A stretch of 64,000 nucleotides of DNA from Paraburkholderia sp. BL23I1N1 (lineage in GTDB: Bacteria > Pseudomonadota > Gammaproteobacteria > Burkholderiales > Burkholderiaceae): positions 248,001-312,000 of the forward strand of contig NZ_RAPV01000001.1 in assembly GCF_003610295.1 (NCBI RefSeq). The letters run 5' to 3'. Positions within the stretch are counted from its first letter, which is position 1; each line of letters begins with the position of its first letter. The translations under genes were made by a program, and so were the position numbers. Under the pieces are notes generated by a model. It was not told the origin of the DNA, ran no database searches, and was given only the letters and a program-made list of their open reading frames with translations. Shown here in pieces: positions 45,026 to 54,191 of this stretch.

Positions 45026-45442
45026 ATGGCACGCAAGTGGCAACGCATTAAAGGCGTGCTGATCGGTGCTTTGACGCTCTGCGCTTTATCCGGCTCCGTG
45101 CCTGGCGCGTTTGCACGCGACTACACGGCATCCGCCGATACACAAGCACAGGTGCAGGGCACCATCGCGGCGGCGCAGTTGCCGCGCGAAGCGGTCAATA
45201 CATTGAACTTGATTGCCGCGGGCGGGCCTTACCCGTATGAGAAGGACGGCATCGTATTCGGCAATCGCGAACGGTTGCTACCGCCGCATCGGCGCGGCTA
45301 TTACCACGAATACACCGTTCCAACGGCTCGTTCACGAAACCGCGGGGCGCGTCGCATCGTCTGCGGAGGTCCGCTACAGCGGATCGACAACTGTTATTAC
45401 TCGGACGACCATTACACCAGTTTTAATCGTATTGTTGAATGA
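45026..45442 (+). CDS. Secreted guanyl-specific ribonuclease (RNase Sa/barnase type)
   Basis: The protein has 138 residues. A signal peptide (about 1-30, hydrophobic IKGVLIGALTLCALSGSV, cleavage after AFA) precedes a microbial N1/T1-type RNase domain. The block FGNRERLLPPHRRGYYHEYT closely follows the Streptomyces RNase Sa pattern. Catalytic residues are E95 in YYHEY, arginines in RNRGARRIVCGG and H129 in SDDHYTSF. It cleaves single-stranded RNA after guanosine. A barstar-family gene follows 7 bases later, which would protect the cytoplasm from RNase that is not exported. Confidence 0.9.
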   Translation: MARKWQRIKGVLIGALTLCALSGSVPGAFARDYTASADTQAQVQGTIAAAQLPREAVNTLNLIAAGGPYPYEKDGIVFGNRERLLPPHRRGYYHEYTVPTARSRNRGARRIVCGGPLQRIDNCYYSDDHYTSFNRIVE

Positions 45443-45449
45443 CATCGGG

Positions 45450-46019
45450 ATGAACGGCATGAGCGACAACGTCTACGCGCACGACTCCGGAGTCGCGACG
45501 GATCTTTTCGCGGCCGGCGACGGCAATTTGTTCCAGCGCGTCATGCGGATGCGCGCCGGCGACCAGGGCCGGGATAATCAGAGCGAAGGCAGCACTGTGC
45601 TTTCATCGAACGAGGAGCCCATGAGCCTTTTCAAGACCGTACGACCGAACATCGTACAGTCGATCCGCGCGTTTCGCGTGCAGGATCTCGCTGACGAGGC
45701 CAATCAACTCGGCCAGCATTTTCTCTATGCGTATTGCGCGAATGCCCAGTCCAAACAGGAAGTGCTGGAGACGATCGCTACGTCGTTCCTGTTTCCAAAG
45801 CATTTCGGCAAGAATTACGACGCGCTCTACGATTGCCTGACCGATCTGGTGCATAAGGCAGGCACCCAGCCCGGGTTCGTGATCGTGCTCGAGCAGCTGC
45901 CGGTTGCGCAAAAGTTCGACAAAGAAGGGCGCGAGACGCTATTGGACGTGTTCCGCGAAGCGTCCGAGTTCTGGGCAGAGCGCAAGGTCGCGTTCCGGGT
46001 GTTTTATTCGTTTGCGTGA
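45450..46019 (+). CDS. Barstar-family ribonuclease inhibitor
   Basis: The protein has 189 residues. The C-terminal 110 form the barstar domain: FRVQDLADEANQLGQHFLYA, FPKHFGKNYDALYDCLTDL with the conserved Asn-Tyr-Asp-Ala-Leu, and a core aspartate in the binding helix. About 60 N-terminal residues (MSDNVYAHDSGVATDLFAAG and on) precede it, which classical barstar (about 90 residues) lacks. An internal ATG (MSLFKTVRPN, 45621) would give a shorter form. The start at 45450 or 45459 is uncertain. It follows the RNase gene, so it is the presumed immunity partner. It ends at a bidirectional terminator. Confidence 0.88.
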   Translation: MNGMSDNVYAHDSGVATDLFAAGDGNLFQRVMRMRAGDQGRDNQSEGSTVLSSNEEPMSLFKTVRPNIVQSIRAFRVQDLADEANQLGQHFLYAYCANAQSKQEVLETIATSFLFPKHFGKNYDALYDCLTDLVHKAGTQPGFVIVLEQLPVAQKFDKEGRETLLDVFREASEFWAERKVAFRVFYSFA

Positions 46020-46070
46020 GGCATGCCCGGGCGAGTGTCTGGGCATTGATTCATGCTGAAGCAGAAAGAG

Positions 46071-46096
46071 AAAGGCCCGCCAATTGGCGGGCCTTT
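46071..46096. terminator. Bidirectional terminator between barstar and rsmE
   Basis: AAAGGCCCGCC (46071-46081) and GGCGGGCCTTT (46086-46096) with loop AATT form an 11-bp stem with A and T runs inside the arms, serving the two convergent genes. Confidence 0.85.
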
Positions 46097-46121
46097 GCTT
46101 TTGACGCTCAAATATCTTGAC

Positions 46122-46877
46122 TTACCAGCCACCCCAGCGGGCCGCCAGCGCCGAGAGTACTGCTATGCCCGCCGTCTCCGTGCGCAATACACGCGGACCG
46201 AGACCGACTGCGGCAAATCCGTGATCGGTCGCTGCGGCTTCTTCCGCGGCCGAAAAACCGCCTTCGGGGCCGACCAGCACGGTTACGCGTCCGAATGGCG
46301 GGTTGGCGGGCAGCGCTGAAAAGCTGATGCTGGCGCGCGGCGACAGCAGAATGCGCATCTCGCCTTCTTCAGGTGTGCGAGGCAGCGCGCCGAGCCACGT
46401 GGCGATTTCACGCACCGGCATCACTTCTGGCAGGCGATTGCGCCCGCACTGTTCGCACGACGCCCGCACGATGCCCTGCCAGTGCACATGCCGCCGCTGC
46501 GCGCGGTCGCCGGAAAGACGCACGACGCTGCGCGTGGTGGTGAGCGGCACGAAACACGATGCCCCGAGTTCGACCGCCTTCTCGATGAGCCAGTCCATCT
46601 TGTCGCCGCCGGCAATGCCCTGCGCGAGGGTCAGGTGATACGGCGCCTCAACTTCGATATTTCGGAATTCGTGAATTCTCACCTTGGCCGAGCGGCGTTC
46701 GACTTCGACGAGTTCGGCGCTGTATTCGCCGCCTTCGCCATTGAAAAGCACGATCGAATCACCGGGCTGCAAACGCAGCACGAGGATGTGGCGCGTGACG
46801 TCATCGGGCAACTGCAGGATGTCGTCGGGCTCGAGAGGCGTACCGACGAAGAAGCGAGGCATCAAAAAAATACTCAT
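46122..46877 (-). CDS. rsmE: 16S rRNA (uracil-1498-N3)-methyltransferase
   Basis: This SPOUT-class methyltransferase (251 residues) modifies U1498 of 16S rRNA. The N-terminal PUA-like part starts MPRFFVGTPLE. The core has the family segments IEKAVELGASCFVPLTTTRS, ERCxE-like ASCEQCGRNRLP, and the knot motif VLVGPEGGFSAAE with LGPRVLRTETA. The start is ambiguous between 46877 (MSIFLMPRFF) and 46862 (MPRFF). It lies 4 bases after the VOC gene stop, so the two are cotranscribed. Confidence 0.94.
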   Translation of the reverse strand: MSIFLMPRFFVGTPLEPDDILQLPDDVTRHILVLRLQPGDSIVLFNGEGGEYSAELVEVERRSAKVRIHEFRNIEVEAPYHLTLAQGIAGGDKMDWLIEKAVELGASCFVPLTTTRSVVRLSGDRAQRRHVHWQGIVRASCEQCGRNRLPEVMPVREIATWLGALPRTPEEGEMRILLSPRASISFSALPANPPFGRVTVLVGPEGGFSAAEEAAATDHGFAAVGLGPRVLRTETAGIAVLSALAARWGGW

Positions 46878-46881
46878 TGGT

Positions 46882-47295
46882 TCACGAAAGGTGGCGAGCG
46901 AGCGCCCAACGGTAGCCGTCCAGGTCTTCGACCTGGGCAAACCGGTCGCCCCAGAACTGATCCTGTGGCTCGCTCAGCGATTTTGCACCGGCGGCTAGCG
47001 CCCGCGTGTAAACCGCGTCGACATCGTCGACATAGACATAAAACGATTGCGGCGCAATCGCGCCCGCGCTTTTGGGTGTTTTCGCCGCCGAGCCGAACGC
47101 GCCTTCCGGCGCGAACATTACGATCAGCTGGCCTTGATAGGTCATCTCGACATGCATGACGACACCGTCGTCCTGGACGCTATCGCGTACTTCGAAGCCG
47201 AATGCCGCTTCGAAAAACGCGGTCGCGGCACGAGCTTCGCGCACCGTCAGATAGGGGGTCAACCAGGGCACACCGGCTGGGCGGGAGGCGGTCAT
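46882..47295 (-). CDS. VOC-superfamily (glyoxalase/bleomycin-resistance-like) protein
   Basis: The protein (137 residues) has the paired beta-alpha-beta-beta-beta modules of the VOC fold. An N-terminal segment PWLTPYLTVREARAATAFFE, a central MHVEMTYQGQLIVMFAPE and a C-terminal DDVDAVYTRALAAGAKSL with FWGDRFAQVEDLDGYRWALA match PhnB/glyoxalase-like members. The substrate is unknown. The ATG at 47295 has GGAGA 5 bases upstream and is preferred over the in-frame 47331. Confidence 0.87.
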   Translation of the reverse strand: MTASRPAGVPWLTPYLTVREARAATAFFEAAFGFEVRDSVQDDGVVMHVEMTYQGQLIVMFAPEGAFGSAAKTPKSAGAIAPQSFYVYVDDVDAVYTRALAAGAKSLSEPQDQFWGDRFAQVEDLDGYRWALARHLS

Positions 47296-47408
47296 GGGGT
47301 TCTCCGGATCTATTGGGGTTGCGGGATGCATGCTGCGAGGCCAGGTGGGCGGCGCGTATCGAAATTCCGATAGCGCGCGCCGACCGAACCGTGCATTTTG
47401 CCCACGCG

Positions 47409-48320
47409 TTAGCTTGAGGGCTTTAAGAATTGACTTAGTTTATCGCGCACGGACCGGGATGCCGAGAACAGTCCGGCATGCAGGGCCGTGTCGTAGTGCA
47501 TCAGCGAGTCGATCCGACGCGCGGCAAGGCACTCCGCGAGGACTTCGACGGTGAGCGCGGCGGGGTCGAGCGTATCGCTGGCGGTCGCCATCATCCAGAG
47601 CGAGCCGTAGAGCGGGATGAAGGTATGCATCGTGCGCACGATGGCGAATGTGTCGCGCAGATCGTCGAGCAGGCCGGCGACGCGTCCGGCATGGAAGTAC
47701 GGCGAACCGAGATGCAGCGAGAGCACGGCGGCCGGGCTCATAACGCGCTTGAGCTGCATGTAGAAGTCCGGCGTGTAGAGGCCCGCGGCGGGCGAGTCTG
47801 GCGGCGTCAGGTCGAAGACGATCAGATCAAACTGCGCGGAGGCCGAACCGGCGGCGTGTGCCTGTGCAACGCCCGCATGGGCGGCCCCCGCAACATACTG
47901 CGCTGCATCTCCAATCACCAGCTCAACACGCGGATCGTCAAAAGCGCCACATTGCACTTCAGGCAAATACTCGCGCGTCATGCGCACGACTTCGGCATCG
48001 AGCTCGGCCACCACGATCCGCTCGATGCCGGGGTGCTTCAGCAATTGCCGCACGGCGCCGCCATCGCCGCCGCCCAGCACCAGCGCTCGTTTCGGCGAAG
48101 GATGCGCCAGCGCGGCGGGATGCACCATGCACTCGTGATAAATGAATTCGTCGCCGGTCGAGGTCATCGGGCGGCCGTCGAGCGTGAACAGCCGGCCGAG
48201 CTGCGGCGTGTCCCACACCTCGATACGCTGGTAGGGCGAATCGACGCGCGCAAGCCGCCGCGCGTTCGGAAATCCGTAGACGGCGTTGGCGGTGGGTTGG
48301 AACAGCAAGGGAGCGCTCAC
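47409..48320 (-). CDS. Polyamine aminopropyltransferase (spermidine synthase)-like
   Basis: The protein has 303 residues from a GTG at 48320. It has the SpeE fold: an N-terminal beta-barrel part ([17 protein letters not shown]) and the Rossmann domain with [17 protein letters not shown], the acidic residue ending IVVAELD, and the catalytic loop DLTPPDS. This would transfer aminopropyl from decarboxylated SAM to putrescine, although substrate selectivity varies and no speD partner is nearby. AAGGAG precedes the GTG by about 10 bases; a longer reading from 48416 is less likely. It is divergent from tkt. Confidence 0.85.
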   Translation of the reverse strand: MSAPLLFQPTANAVYGFPNARRLARVDSPYQRIEVWDTPQLGRLFTLDGRPMTSTGDEFIYHECMVHPAALAHPSPKRALVLGGGDGGAVRQLLKHPGIERIVVAELDAEVVRMTREYLPEVQCGAFDDPRVELVIGDAAQYVAGAAHAGVAQAHAAGSASAQFDLIVFDLTPPDSPAAGLYTPDFYMQLKRVMSPAAVLSLHLGSPYFHAGRVAGLLDDLRDTFAIVRTMHTFIPLYGSLWMMATASDTLDPAALTVEVLAECLAARRIDSLMHYDTALHAGLFSASRSVRDKLSQFLKPSS

Positions 48321-48601
48321 GGATGGCGGGCTCCTTTCGGAGCGTGGTCGGTTCAGGTTGCCCAATTGTAAAGGGCGGAAGCGCCGCGCGGCCCCGCCGA
48401 GTGCGCCAGGCCACACAAGCAGGCGGCTTCCCGAGCGGGGGGCGGGTTAGCGTTCTGTTAGAATGTCACGCTTTCAGCCTTGTCCGTTTGCTCTGCCCGT
48501 TTCGCGTCTCCTGGCGCCGCACCGTGCGCCGAAGTGGACTGGCATTCGAGCATCCGGGCCTCAAGCGCACACCGCTTTCTGACTCTGTCTCCGGACTCGA
48601 C

Positions 48602-50623
48602 ATGACGACCCCGTCTCCCGCACCCACCTCCCTGATGGCCAACGCAATCCGCGCGTTGTCCATGGACGCTGTTCAAAAAGCGAATTCCGGCCACCCCGGC
48701 ATGCCGATGGGCATGGCCGAAATCGGCGTGGCTTTGTGGTCGCGCCATCTGCGTCACAATCCGAAGAACCCGCAGTGGGCCGATCGCGACCGTTTCGTCC
48801 TGTCGAACGGCCATGGCTCGATGCTGCTGTACTCGCTGTTGCACCTGACCGGCTACGACCTGCCGATGGAAGAGCTGAAGAACTTCCGCCAGATGCATTC
48901 GAAGACGCCGGGTCACCCGGAATACGGCATTACGCCGGGCGTCGAAACGACCACCGGCCCGCTCGGCCAGGGTCTGGCCAACGCGGTCGGTATGGCGCTC
49001 GCCGAATCGCTGCTCGCCACCGAATTCAACAAATCTGACGCGAAGATCGTCGACCACCACACGTACGTGTTCGTCGGCGACGGCTGCCTGATGGAAGGTA
49101 TCTCGCACGAAGCCTGCTCGCTCGCGGGCGTGCTGAAGCTGAACAAGCTGATTGCGTTCTACGACGATAACGGCATCTCGATCGACGGCGAAGTGGTTCA
49201 CTGGTTCCACGACGACACGCCGAAGCGCTTCGAAGCGTATGGCTGGAACGTGATCCCGAACGTTGTTGGTCACAACGTCGATGCAGTGGACGCGGCAATC
49301 AAGCAGGCCAAGCAATCGGACAAGCCGACGCTGATCTGCTGCAAGACCGTGATCGGTGAAGGCGCGCCGACCAAGTCCGGCAGCCATGACTCGCACGGCT
49401 CGCCGCTCGGCGACAAGGAAATCGCGGCAACGCGTGAAGCGATCGGCTGGAAGTGGGAGCCGTTCGTCATTCCGCAGGAAGTCTACGCAGCATGGGACGC
49501 GACGGAAGCCGGCGCACGTAACGAATCCGATTGGGACAAGGCGTTTGCGGCGTACGCAGCCAAATACCCGCAGGAAGCCGCTGAATTCACGCGCCGCGAC
49601 GCGAAGCAATTGCCCGCCGACTGGAAGGAAAAGGCGAAGGCCATCATCGCCGGCGCGAACGAACGCAAGGAAACCGTCGCGACGCGTAAGGCTTCGCAAC
49701 AGGCAATCGAAGGTTTGTCGGCCGTATTGCCGGAACTGCTCGGCGGCTCCGCCGACCTGACCGGTTCGAACCTGACCAACTGGAAGGCCGCCAAGCCGGT
49801 GCGCGTGAACGCCGAAGGCAAGGCTGCCGGCAACTACGTGAACTACGGCGTGCGCGAATTCGGCATGAGCGCCGCGATCAACGGTATCGCGCTGCATGGC
49901 GGCTTCAAGGCCTTCGGCGGCACGTTCCTGACGTTCTCGGACTACAGCCGCAACGCATTGCGCGTCGCCGCGCTGATGAAAGCACCGTCGATCTTCGTGT
50001 TCACGCACGACTCGATCGGTCTGGGCGAAGACGGTCCGACCCACCAGTCGATCGAGCATGTTGCAAGCCTGCGTCTGATCCCGAATCTGCAAGTGTGGCG
50101 CCCGGCCGATACGGTCGAAACGGCGGTGGCCTGGACCCACGCGGTCGAGCATCACGGCCCGTCGTGCCTGATCTTCAGCCGTCAGAACCTGCCGTTCTCG
50201 GAGCGTACCGACGCGCAGATCGCCAACATCGAAAAGGGCGGCTACGTGCTGCGCGACTGGAACGATGAGATCGTCGCGCGCAAGGTCATTCTGATCGCCA
50301 CCGGTTCGGAAATCGAACTGGCGTTGAACGCTGTCGAGCCGCTGGCTCGTGAAGGCATCGCGGCACGCGTCGTGTCGATGCCGTCGACCACGGTGTTCGA
50401 CAAGCAGGACGCCGAATACCGCGAACGCGTGCTGCCGCATGGCGTGCGCCGCGTTGCGATCGAAGCGGGCGTAACGGATTTCTGGCGCAAGTACGTGGGT
50501 CTGGAAGGCGGCGTGGTCGGCATCGACACGTTCGGCGAATCGGCCCCGGCTGGCGTGCTGTTCAAGCATTTCGGCTTCACCGTCGAGCACGTGGTAGAGA
50601 CGGCAAAAGCCGCACTCGGCTGA
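48602..50623 (+). CDS. tkt: Transketolase
   Basis: The protein (673 residues) uses thiamine diphosphate to exchange two-carbon units in the pentose phosphate pathway. The N-terminal domain has [14 protein letters not shown], with active-site histidine, and the ThDP/metal motif [18 protein letters not shown] followed by [10 protein letters not shown]. The Pyr domain has [17 protein letters not shown] with the catalytic glutamate, and [20 protein letters not shown]. Length matches E. coli TktA (663). The ATG at 48602 starts the conserved region. gap follows after 96 bases. Confidence 0.96.
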   Translation: MTTPSPAPTSLMANAIRALSMDAVQKANSGHPGMPMGMAEIGVALWSRHLRHNPKNPQWADRDRFVLSNGHGSMLLYSLLHLTGYDLPMEELKNFRQMHSKTPGHPEYGITPGVETTTGPLGQGLANAVGMALAESLLATEFNKSDAKIVDHHTYVFVGDGCLMEGISHEACSLAGVLKLNKLIAFYDDNGISIDGEVVHWFHDDTPKRFEAYGWNVIPNVVGHNVDAVDAAIKQAKQSDKPTLICCKTVIGEGAPTKSGSHDSHGSPLGDKEIAATREAIGWKWEPFVIPQEVYAAWDATEAGARNESDWDKAFAAYAAKYPQEAAEFTRRDAKQLPADWKEKAKAIIAGANERKETVATRKASQQAIEGLSAVLPELLGGSADLTGSNLTNWKAAKPVRVNAEGKAAGNYVNYGVREFGMSAAINGIALHGGFKAFGGTFLTFSDYSRNALRVAALMKAPSIFVFTHDSIGLGEDGPTHQSIEHVASLRLIPNLQVWRPADTVETAVAWTHAVEHHGPSCLIFSRQNLPFSERTDAQIANIEKGGYVLRDWNDEIVARKVILIATGSEIELALNAVEPLAREGIAARVVSMPSTTVFDKQDAEYRERVLPHGVRRVAIEAGVTDFWRKYVGLEGGVVGIDTFGESAPAGVLFKHFGFTVEHVVETAKAALG

Positions 50624-50719
50624 TTTGCGTTCGAGGCTGTCGCGCGCACCCCGCGCGCGGCAATCCCGGCACATCAGGCCCACATGGAAGATTTTTTTTC
50701 AGCCATCAGGAGATAGATC

Positions 50720-51730
50720 ATGACGATTCGCGTCGCAATCAACGGCTACGGCCGGATCGGCCGCAACACGCTGCGCGCCTTCTATGAAAACGGCAAGAAG
50801 CACGATATCGAAATCGTCGCCATCAACGATCTTGGCGATGCCAAGACCAACGCTCACCTGACGCAATACGACACCGCGCACGGCAAGTTCCCGGGCGAAG
50901 TGTCGGTGGACGGCGACTATCTGGTCGTCAACGGCGACAAGATCCGCGTGCTGGCTAACCGCAACCCGGCAGAGCTGCCGTGGGGCGAGCTGAACGTCGA
51001 CGTCGTGATGGAATGCACGGGCTTTTTCACGACCAAGGAAAAGGCCAGCGCGCACATCAAGGGTGGAGCCAAGAAGGTCATCATCTCGGCGCCGGGCGGT
51101 AAGGACGTCGACGCAACGATCGTCTACGGCGTGAACCACAACGTCCTGAAGGCATCGGACACGGTGATCTCGAATGCATCGTGCACGACGAACTGCCTCG
51201 CGCCGCTCGTCAAGCCGCTGAACGACAAGATTGGCCTGGTGAACGGTTTGATGACCACGATCCACGCGTACACGAACGACCAGGTTCTGACGGACGTGTA
51301 CCACGAAGACCTGCGCCGCGCGCGCTCGGCCACGCACAGCCAGATCCCGACCAAGACCGGTGCTGCATCGGCAGTCGGCCTGGTGCTGCCGGAACTGAAC
51401 GGCAAGCTGGACGGCTACGCAATTCGCGTCCCGACGATCAACGTGTCGGTCGTCGACCTGTCGTTCATCGCCGCGCGCGACACGACGGTTGAAGAAGTCA
51501 ACGCGATCATGAAGGAAGCGTCGGAAGGTTCGCTGAAGGGCATCCTCGGTTACAACGAGGCACCGCTGGTCTCGATCGACTTCAACCACAACCCGGCTTC
51601 GTCGACGTTCGACGCAACGCTGACCAAGGTGTCGGGCCGTCTGGTGAAGGTGTCGAGCTGGTACGACAACGAGTGGGGTTTCTCGAACCGCATGCTGGAC
51701 ACGGCTGTGGCGCTGGCCAACGCGAAGTAA
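50720..51730 (+). CDS. gap: Glyceraldehyde-3-phosphate dehydrogenase, type I
   Basis: The protein (336 residues) oxidises glyceraldehyde 3-phosphate with NAD and phosphate. The NAD-binding start is [19 protein letters not shown]. The active-site cysteine is C155 in [13 protein letters not shown], and the partner histidine lies in the downstream [12 protein letters not shown] region. The ribosome site AGGAG (50709-50713) is 6 bases from the ATG. It follows tkt and ends at a good terminator, so tkt-gap is one central-carbon unit. Confidence 0.96.
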   Translation: MTIRVAINGYGRIGRNTLRAFYENGKKHDIEIVAINDLGDAKTNAHLTQYDTAHGKFPGEVSVDGDYLVVNGDKIRVLANRNPAELPWGELNVDVVMECTGFFTTKEKASAHIKGGAKKVIISAPGGKDVDATIVYGVNHNVLKASDTVISNASCTTNCLAPLVKPLNDKIGLVNGLMTTIHAYTNDQVLTDVYHEDLRRARSATHSQIPTKTGAASAVGLVLPELNGKLDGYAIRVPTINVSVVDLSFIAARDTTVEEVNAIMKEASEGSLKGILGYNEAPLVSIDFNHNPASSTFDATLTKVSGRLVKVSSWYDNEWGFSNRMLDTAVALANAK

Positions 51731-51783
51731 GCTGTTTGATTCGCATGCCCTGCGGCCCGCGCGGTCAGCCGGGCGAAAGACAG

Positions 51784-51809
51784 AAGCCGCTCTTCGGAGC
51801 GGCTTTTTT
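51784..51809 (+). terminator. Intrinsic terminator of gap
   Basis: AAGCCGCTC (51784-51792) and GAGCGGCTT (51797-51805) close a TTCG tetraloop and are followed by a T run. It overlaps the last codon of the convergent regulator gene by two bases. Confidence 0.9.
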
Positions 51810-52500
51810 ACGCCTGCGGCGTCGGGAAATAGACGCCGGCGCGCTGCGCGGCGTTCGAGATATGGGTTTCGATTGCCTTGCCGGCCGCGGCGGAATCCCG
51901 TGCCTTCAGCGCATCGAGAATCGCCCGATGCTCGGTGTACGTGGACAGCACCAGTTCACGCCGGTAAAACGGCATCCGCTGGCTTTCCTTCATGATTTCC
52001 GCGGCGCTGCCCAGGATCGCCTCGATCGCCGCGTTGCCGGCAATGCTCACGATCCTCATATGGAAGTCGTAGTCGAGGCGGGCGGCTTCGTCGAGTTCAT
52101 CGCAGGCGAGCGCCGTTTGCATGCCCGTGATGTTGTCTTCGAACCAGTCGAGGTCGGAATCGGTGACGGCCAAGGCCGCCATGCGCGCGATAAAGCCTTC
52201 AAGCGCGAAACGCATCTGGTAGGTATCCGGCAGCGACGACTGTTCCGCGAAGCGCCACGATTGCGCGGCTGTGGCCTGCGCGCTTTCCACATAAACGCCC
52301 TTGCCGGGACGGATCATCAGCAGACCGAGCGCTTCGAGCGTCGAGAGTGCCTCGCGCAGTGACGCGCGGCTGATCGCCAATTCTTCGGAGAGCTGACGCT
52401 GCGCCGGCAGCAAACTGCCCACCGGATAGACGCCCCCTTCGATCCTTTCGCGGATGGTCGCGATGGCGGCATCAGTAACGGTATGCGGAACGTTTTTCAT
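51808..52500 (-). CDS. GntR-family (FCD/FadR-type) transcriptional regulator
   Basis: The protein has 230 residues. An N-terminal winged helix (about 12-75, GSLLPAQRQLSEELAISRAS, LREALSTLEALGLLMIRPGKG) is followed by an all-helical FCD effector domain. Metal- or ligand-contact residues of FCD are visible as the aspartate/histidine in RLDYDFHMRIVSIAGN and the histidines in YTEHRAIL and ETHISNA. It is divergent from dctA, and the region between carries two matching dyads. It therefore probably represses dctA (and perhaps alc-allA) and itself. The likely effector is an organic acid. Confidence 0.92.
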   Translation of the reverse strand: MKNVPHTVTDAAIATIRERIEGGVYPVGSLLPAQRQLSEELAISRASLREALSTLEALGLLMIRPGKGVYVESAQATAAQSWRFAEQSSLPDTYQMRFALEGFIARMAALAVTDSDLDWFEDNITGMQTALACDELDEAARLDYDFHMRIVSIAGNAAIEAILGSAAEIMKESQRMPFYRRELVLSTYTEHRAILDALKARDSAAAGKAIETHISNAAQRAGVYFPTPQA

Positions 52501-52520
52501 CGTGGCTCACTTGGGGTGCG

Positions 52521-52532
52521 CGGTCTGACCAG
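52521..52532. promoter_or_regulatory. Regulator-proximal FCD/GntR operator
   Basis: CGGTCTGACCAG at 52521-52532 shares GGTCnGACCAG with the dctA-proximal operator. It lies about 22 bases upstream of the regulator's start codon, consistent with autoregulation. Confidence 0.55.
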
Positions 52533-52637
52533 CATTGTAGTACGCGTTCTGAACGCTCGTACGGCGGGTCGTTTAATTTGCGCAATCCCGCCCCAAAACG
52601 GTTAAAAAACAGCGGGTAAACGCTATTTAACGAATCC

Positions 52638-52666
52638 TTGACGCAAGTATATCGGCTTCCTACTAT
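52638..52666 (+). promoter_or_regulatory. Sigma-70 promoter of dctA
   Basis: TTGACG (52638-52643), a 17-base spacer and TACTAT (52661-52666). The expected start point is near 52673. Confidence 0.7.
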
Positions 52667-52679
52667 TCGAGATAACAGA

Positions 52680-52694
52680 ACTGGTCGGACCAGT
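52680..52694. promoter_or_regulatory. dctA-proximal FCD/GntR operator
   Basis: ACTGGTCGGACCAGT is a perfect 15-bp palindrome that fits the FadR/LldR/PdhR-type core TGGTnnnACCA. It begins just after the predicted transcription start of dctA, a position expected to block transcription. Confidence 0.7.
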
Positions 52695-52728
52695 CTGAAC
52701 AGATGCGAATCGTAATCAGGAGGAAGCC

Positions 52729-54057
52729 GTGTTGAAGTTCTTCAATTCACTGTTTGGCCGGGTCGTCATAGCGCTGGTGGCGGGTATCGTGATCGGCGCC
52801 GTGTTCCCGCATATTGCCCAATCGCTGCGCCCGCTCGGCGACGGCTTTCTCAAGCTGATCAAGATGGTGATCGGCCCGATCGTCTTCTGTGTTGTGGTGA
52901 GCGGCATGGCGCATGCCGGTGATCTGCGCAAGGTGGGTCGCGTCGGCCTGAAGGCGGTGGTCTACTTCGAGGTCATGACGACGATCGCGCTCGTGATCGG
53001 CGCGGTGCTGGCCTACGCAACGCGGCCTGGCGTCGGTATGAACATCGACCTGCATTCGCTTGATCCTGCTTCGCTGTCGACCTACACCGAGCACGCGAAG
53101 AGCCTTAAGGACACGGCCGGCTTTCTGCTGAAGATCATTCCCGATACGGCGATCAACGCCTTCGCGACCGGCGACATTCTGCAAATCCTCGTGTTTTCGG
53201 TGCTGTTCGGCTCGGCGCTTTCGCTGTTGGGCAGTAAGGCGCAACGCGTCAGCAGCCTGATCGACGAGCTTTCGCAGGTGTTTTTCCGCGTGATGGGTTT
53301 CATCATCAAGCTCGCGCCGCTCGGCGTGCTCGGCGCGATTGCGTTCACGACCGGCACCTACGGCGTCGAGTCGCTCAAGCAACTCGGCATGCTGGTGCTG
53401 GTGTTCTACGCAAGCTGTTTCGTGTTCGTGGTGGTCGTGCTGGGCGTGGTGATGCGTCTGGCCGGTTTCAGCGTCTTCAAGCTGATCCGTTATCTGCGCG
53501 AAGAGCTGTCGATCGTACTCGGCACGGCTTCGTCGGATGCGGTGCTGCCGCAGATCATGCGCAAGCTCGAATGGATGGGCGTCAAGGATTCGACCGTCGG
53601 CCTGGTCATTCCGACCGGCTACTCCTTCAACCTCGATGGCTTCTCCATCTATCTGACGCTGGCTGTGATTTTCATTGCGCAAGCCACCAACACGCCGTTG
53701 TCGATCCATGACCTGATTGTGGTGGTGCTGGTGTCGCTGGTGACGTCGAAGGGTGCACACGGTATTCCCGGCTCGGCAATCGTGATTCTGGCCGCGACGC
53801 TGTCCGCTATTCCTGCGATTCCGGTGCTCGGTCTCGTGCTGATTCTGCCGGTCGACTGGTTCGTCGGTATCGCGCGTGCGCTGACCAACCTGATCGGCAA
53901 CTGCGTGGCGACCGTGGTGGTGGCTGTGTGGGAAAACGATATCGACCGGGTGCGCGCTCATCGCGTGCTGAACCGCGATGAAGCGTTGCGCTACGTGCCG
54001 GCAGGCGAAATCACGGGCGCGGAGCCCACCGCCGGTGAACATGTGCCGGCCGTCTAA
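52729..54057 (+). CDS. dctA: C4-dicarboxylate:cation symporter DctA
   Basis: This inner-membrane protein has 442 residues with a GTG start behind AGGAGGAAGCC. It is a DAACS-family transporter with eight membrane helices and two re-entrant loops. Signature stretches are IKMVIGPIVFCVVVSGMAH, LGTASSDAVLPQIMRKLEWMG (the serine-rich hairpin), PTGYSFNLDGFSIYLTLAVIF and the SKGAHGIPGSAIVIL hairpin. It imports succinate, fumarate, malate or orotate-like acids. Unusually, ureide-degrading genes follow on the same strand. Confidence 0.94.
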   Translation: MLKFFNSLFGRVVIALVAGIVIGAVFPHIAQSLRPLGDGFLKLIKMVIGPIVFCVVVSGMAHAGDLRKVGRVGLKAVVYFEVMTTIALVIGAVLAYATRPGVGMNIDLHSLDPASLSTYTEHAKSLKDTAGFLLKIIPDTAINAFATGDILQILVFSVLFGSALSLLGSKAQRVSSLIDELSQVFFRVMGFIIKLAPLGVLGAIAFTTGTYGVESLKQLGMLVLVFYASCFVFVVVVLGVVMRLAGFSVFKLIRYLREELSIVLGTASSDAVLPQIMRKLEWMGVKDSTVGLVIPTGYSFNLDGFSIYLTLAVIFIAQATNTPLSIHDLIVVVLVSLVTSKGAHGIPGSAIVILAATLSAIPAIPVLGLVLILPVDWFVGIARALTNLIGNCVATVVVAVWENDIDRVRAHRVLNRDEALRYVPAGEITGAEPTAGEHVPAV

Positions 54058-54101
54058 CTAGGCGCGACCACGTCGTACCGTGACCAGATTCAAAGCTATT
54101 C

Positions 54102-54128
54102 AACCGCGCGCCAATGCAGCGCGCGGTT
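54102..54128 (+). repeat. 10-bp hairpin between dctA and allantoicase
   Basis: AACCGCGCGC (54102-54111) and GCGCGCGGTT (54119-54128) with loop CAATGCA. No T run follows, so full termination is doubtful; it could lower expression of the downstream genes relative to dctA. Confidence 0.45.
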
Positions 54129-54191
54129 CTGCCCCGGCGGATGCGCTGACTCCGCCGACTCTCCCTCACTTTTCATTGTCTGACTGAGACT

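Noticed and set aside
48458..50683. Long minus-strand open frame (741 codons)
   Set aside because: Antisense of transketolase.
53060..54042. Minus-strand His/Arg-rich frame opposite dctA
   Set aside because: Antisense of hydrophobic membrane-helix codons produces such frames; no independent support.
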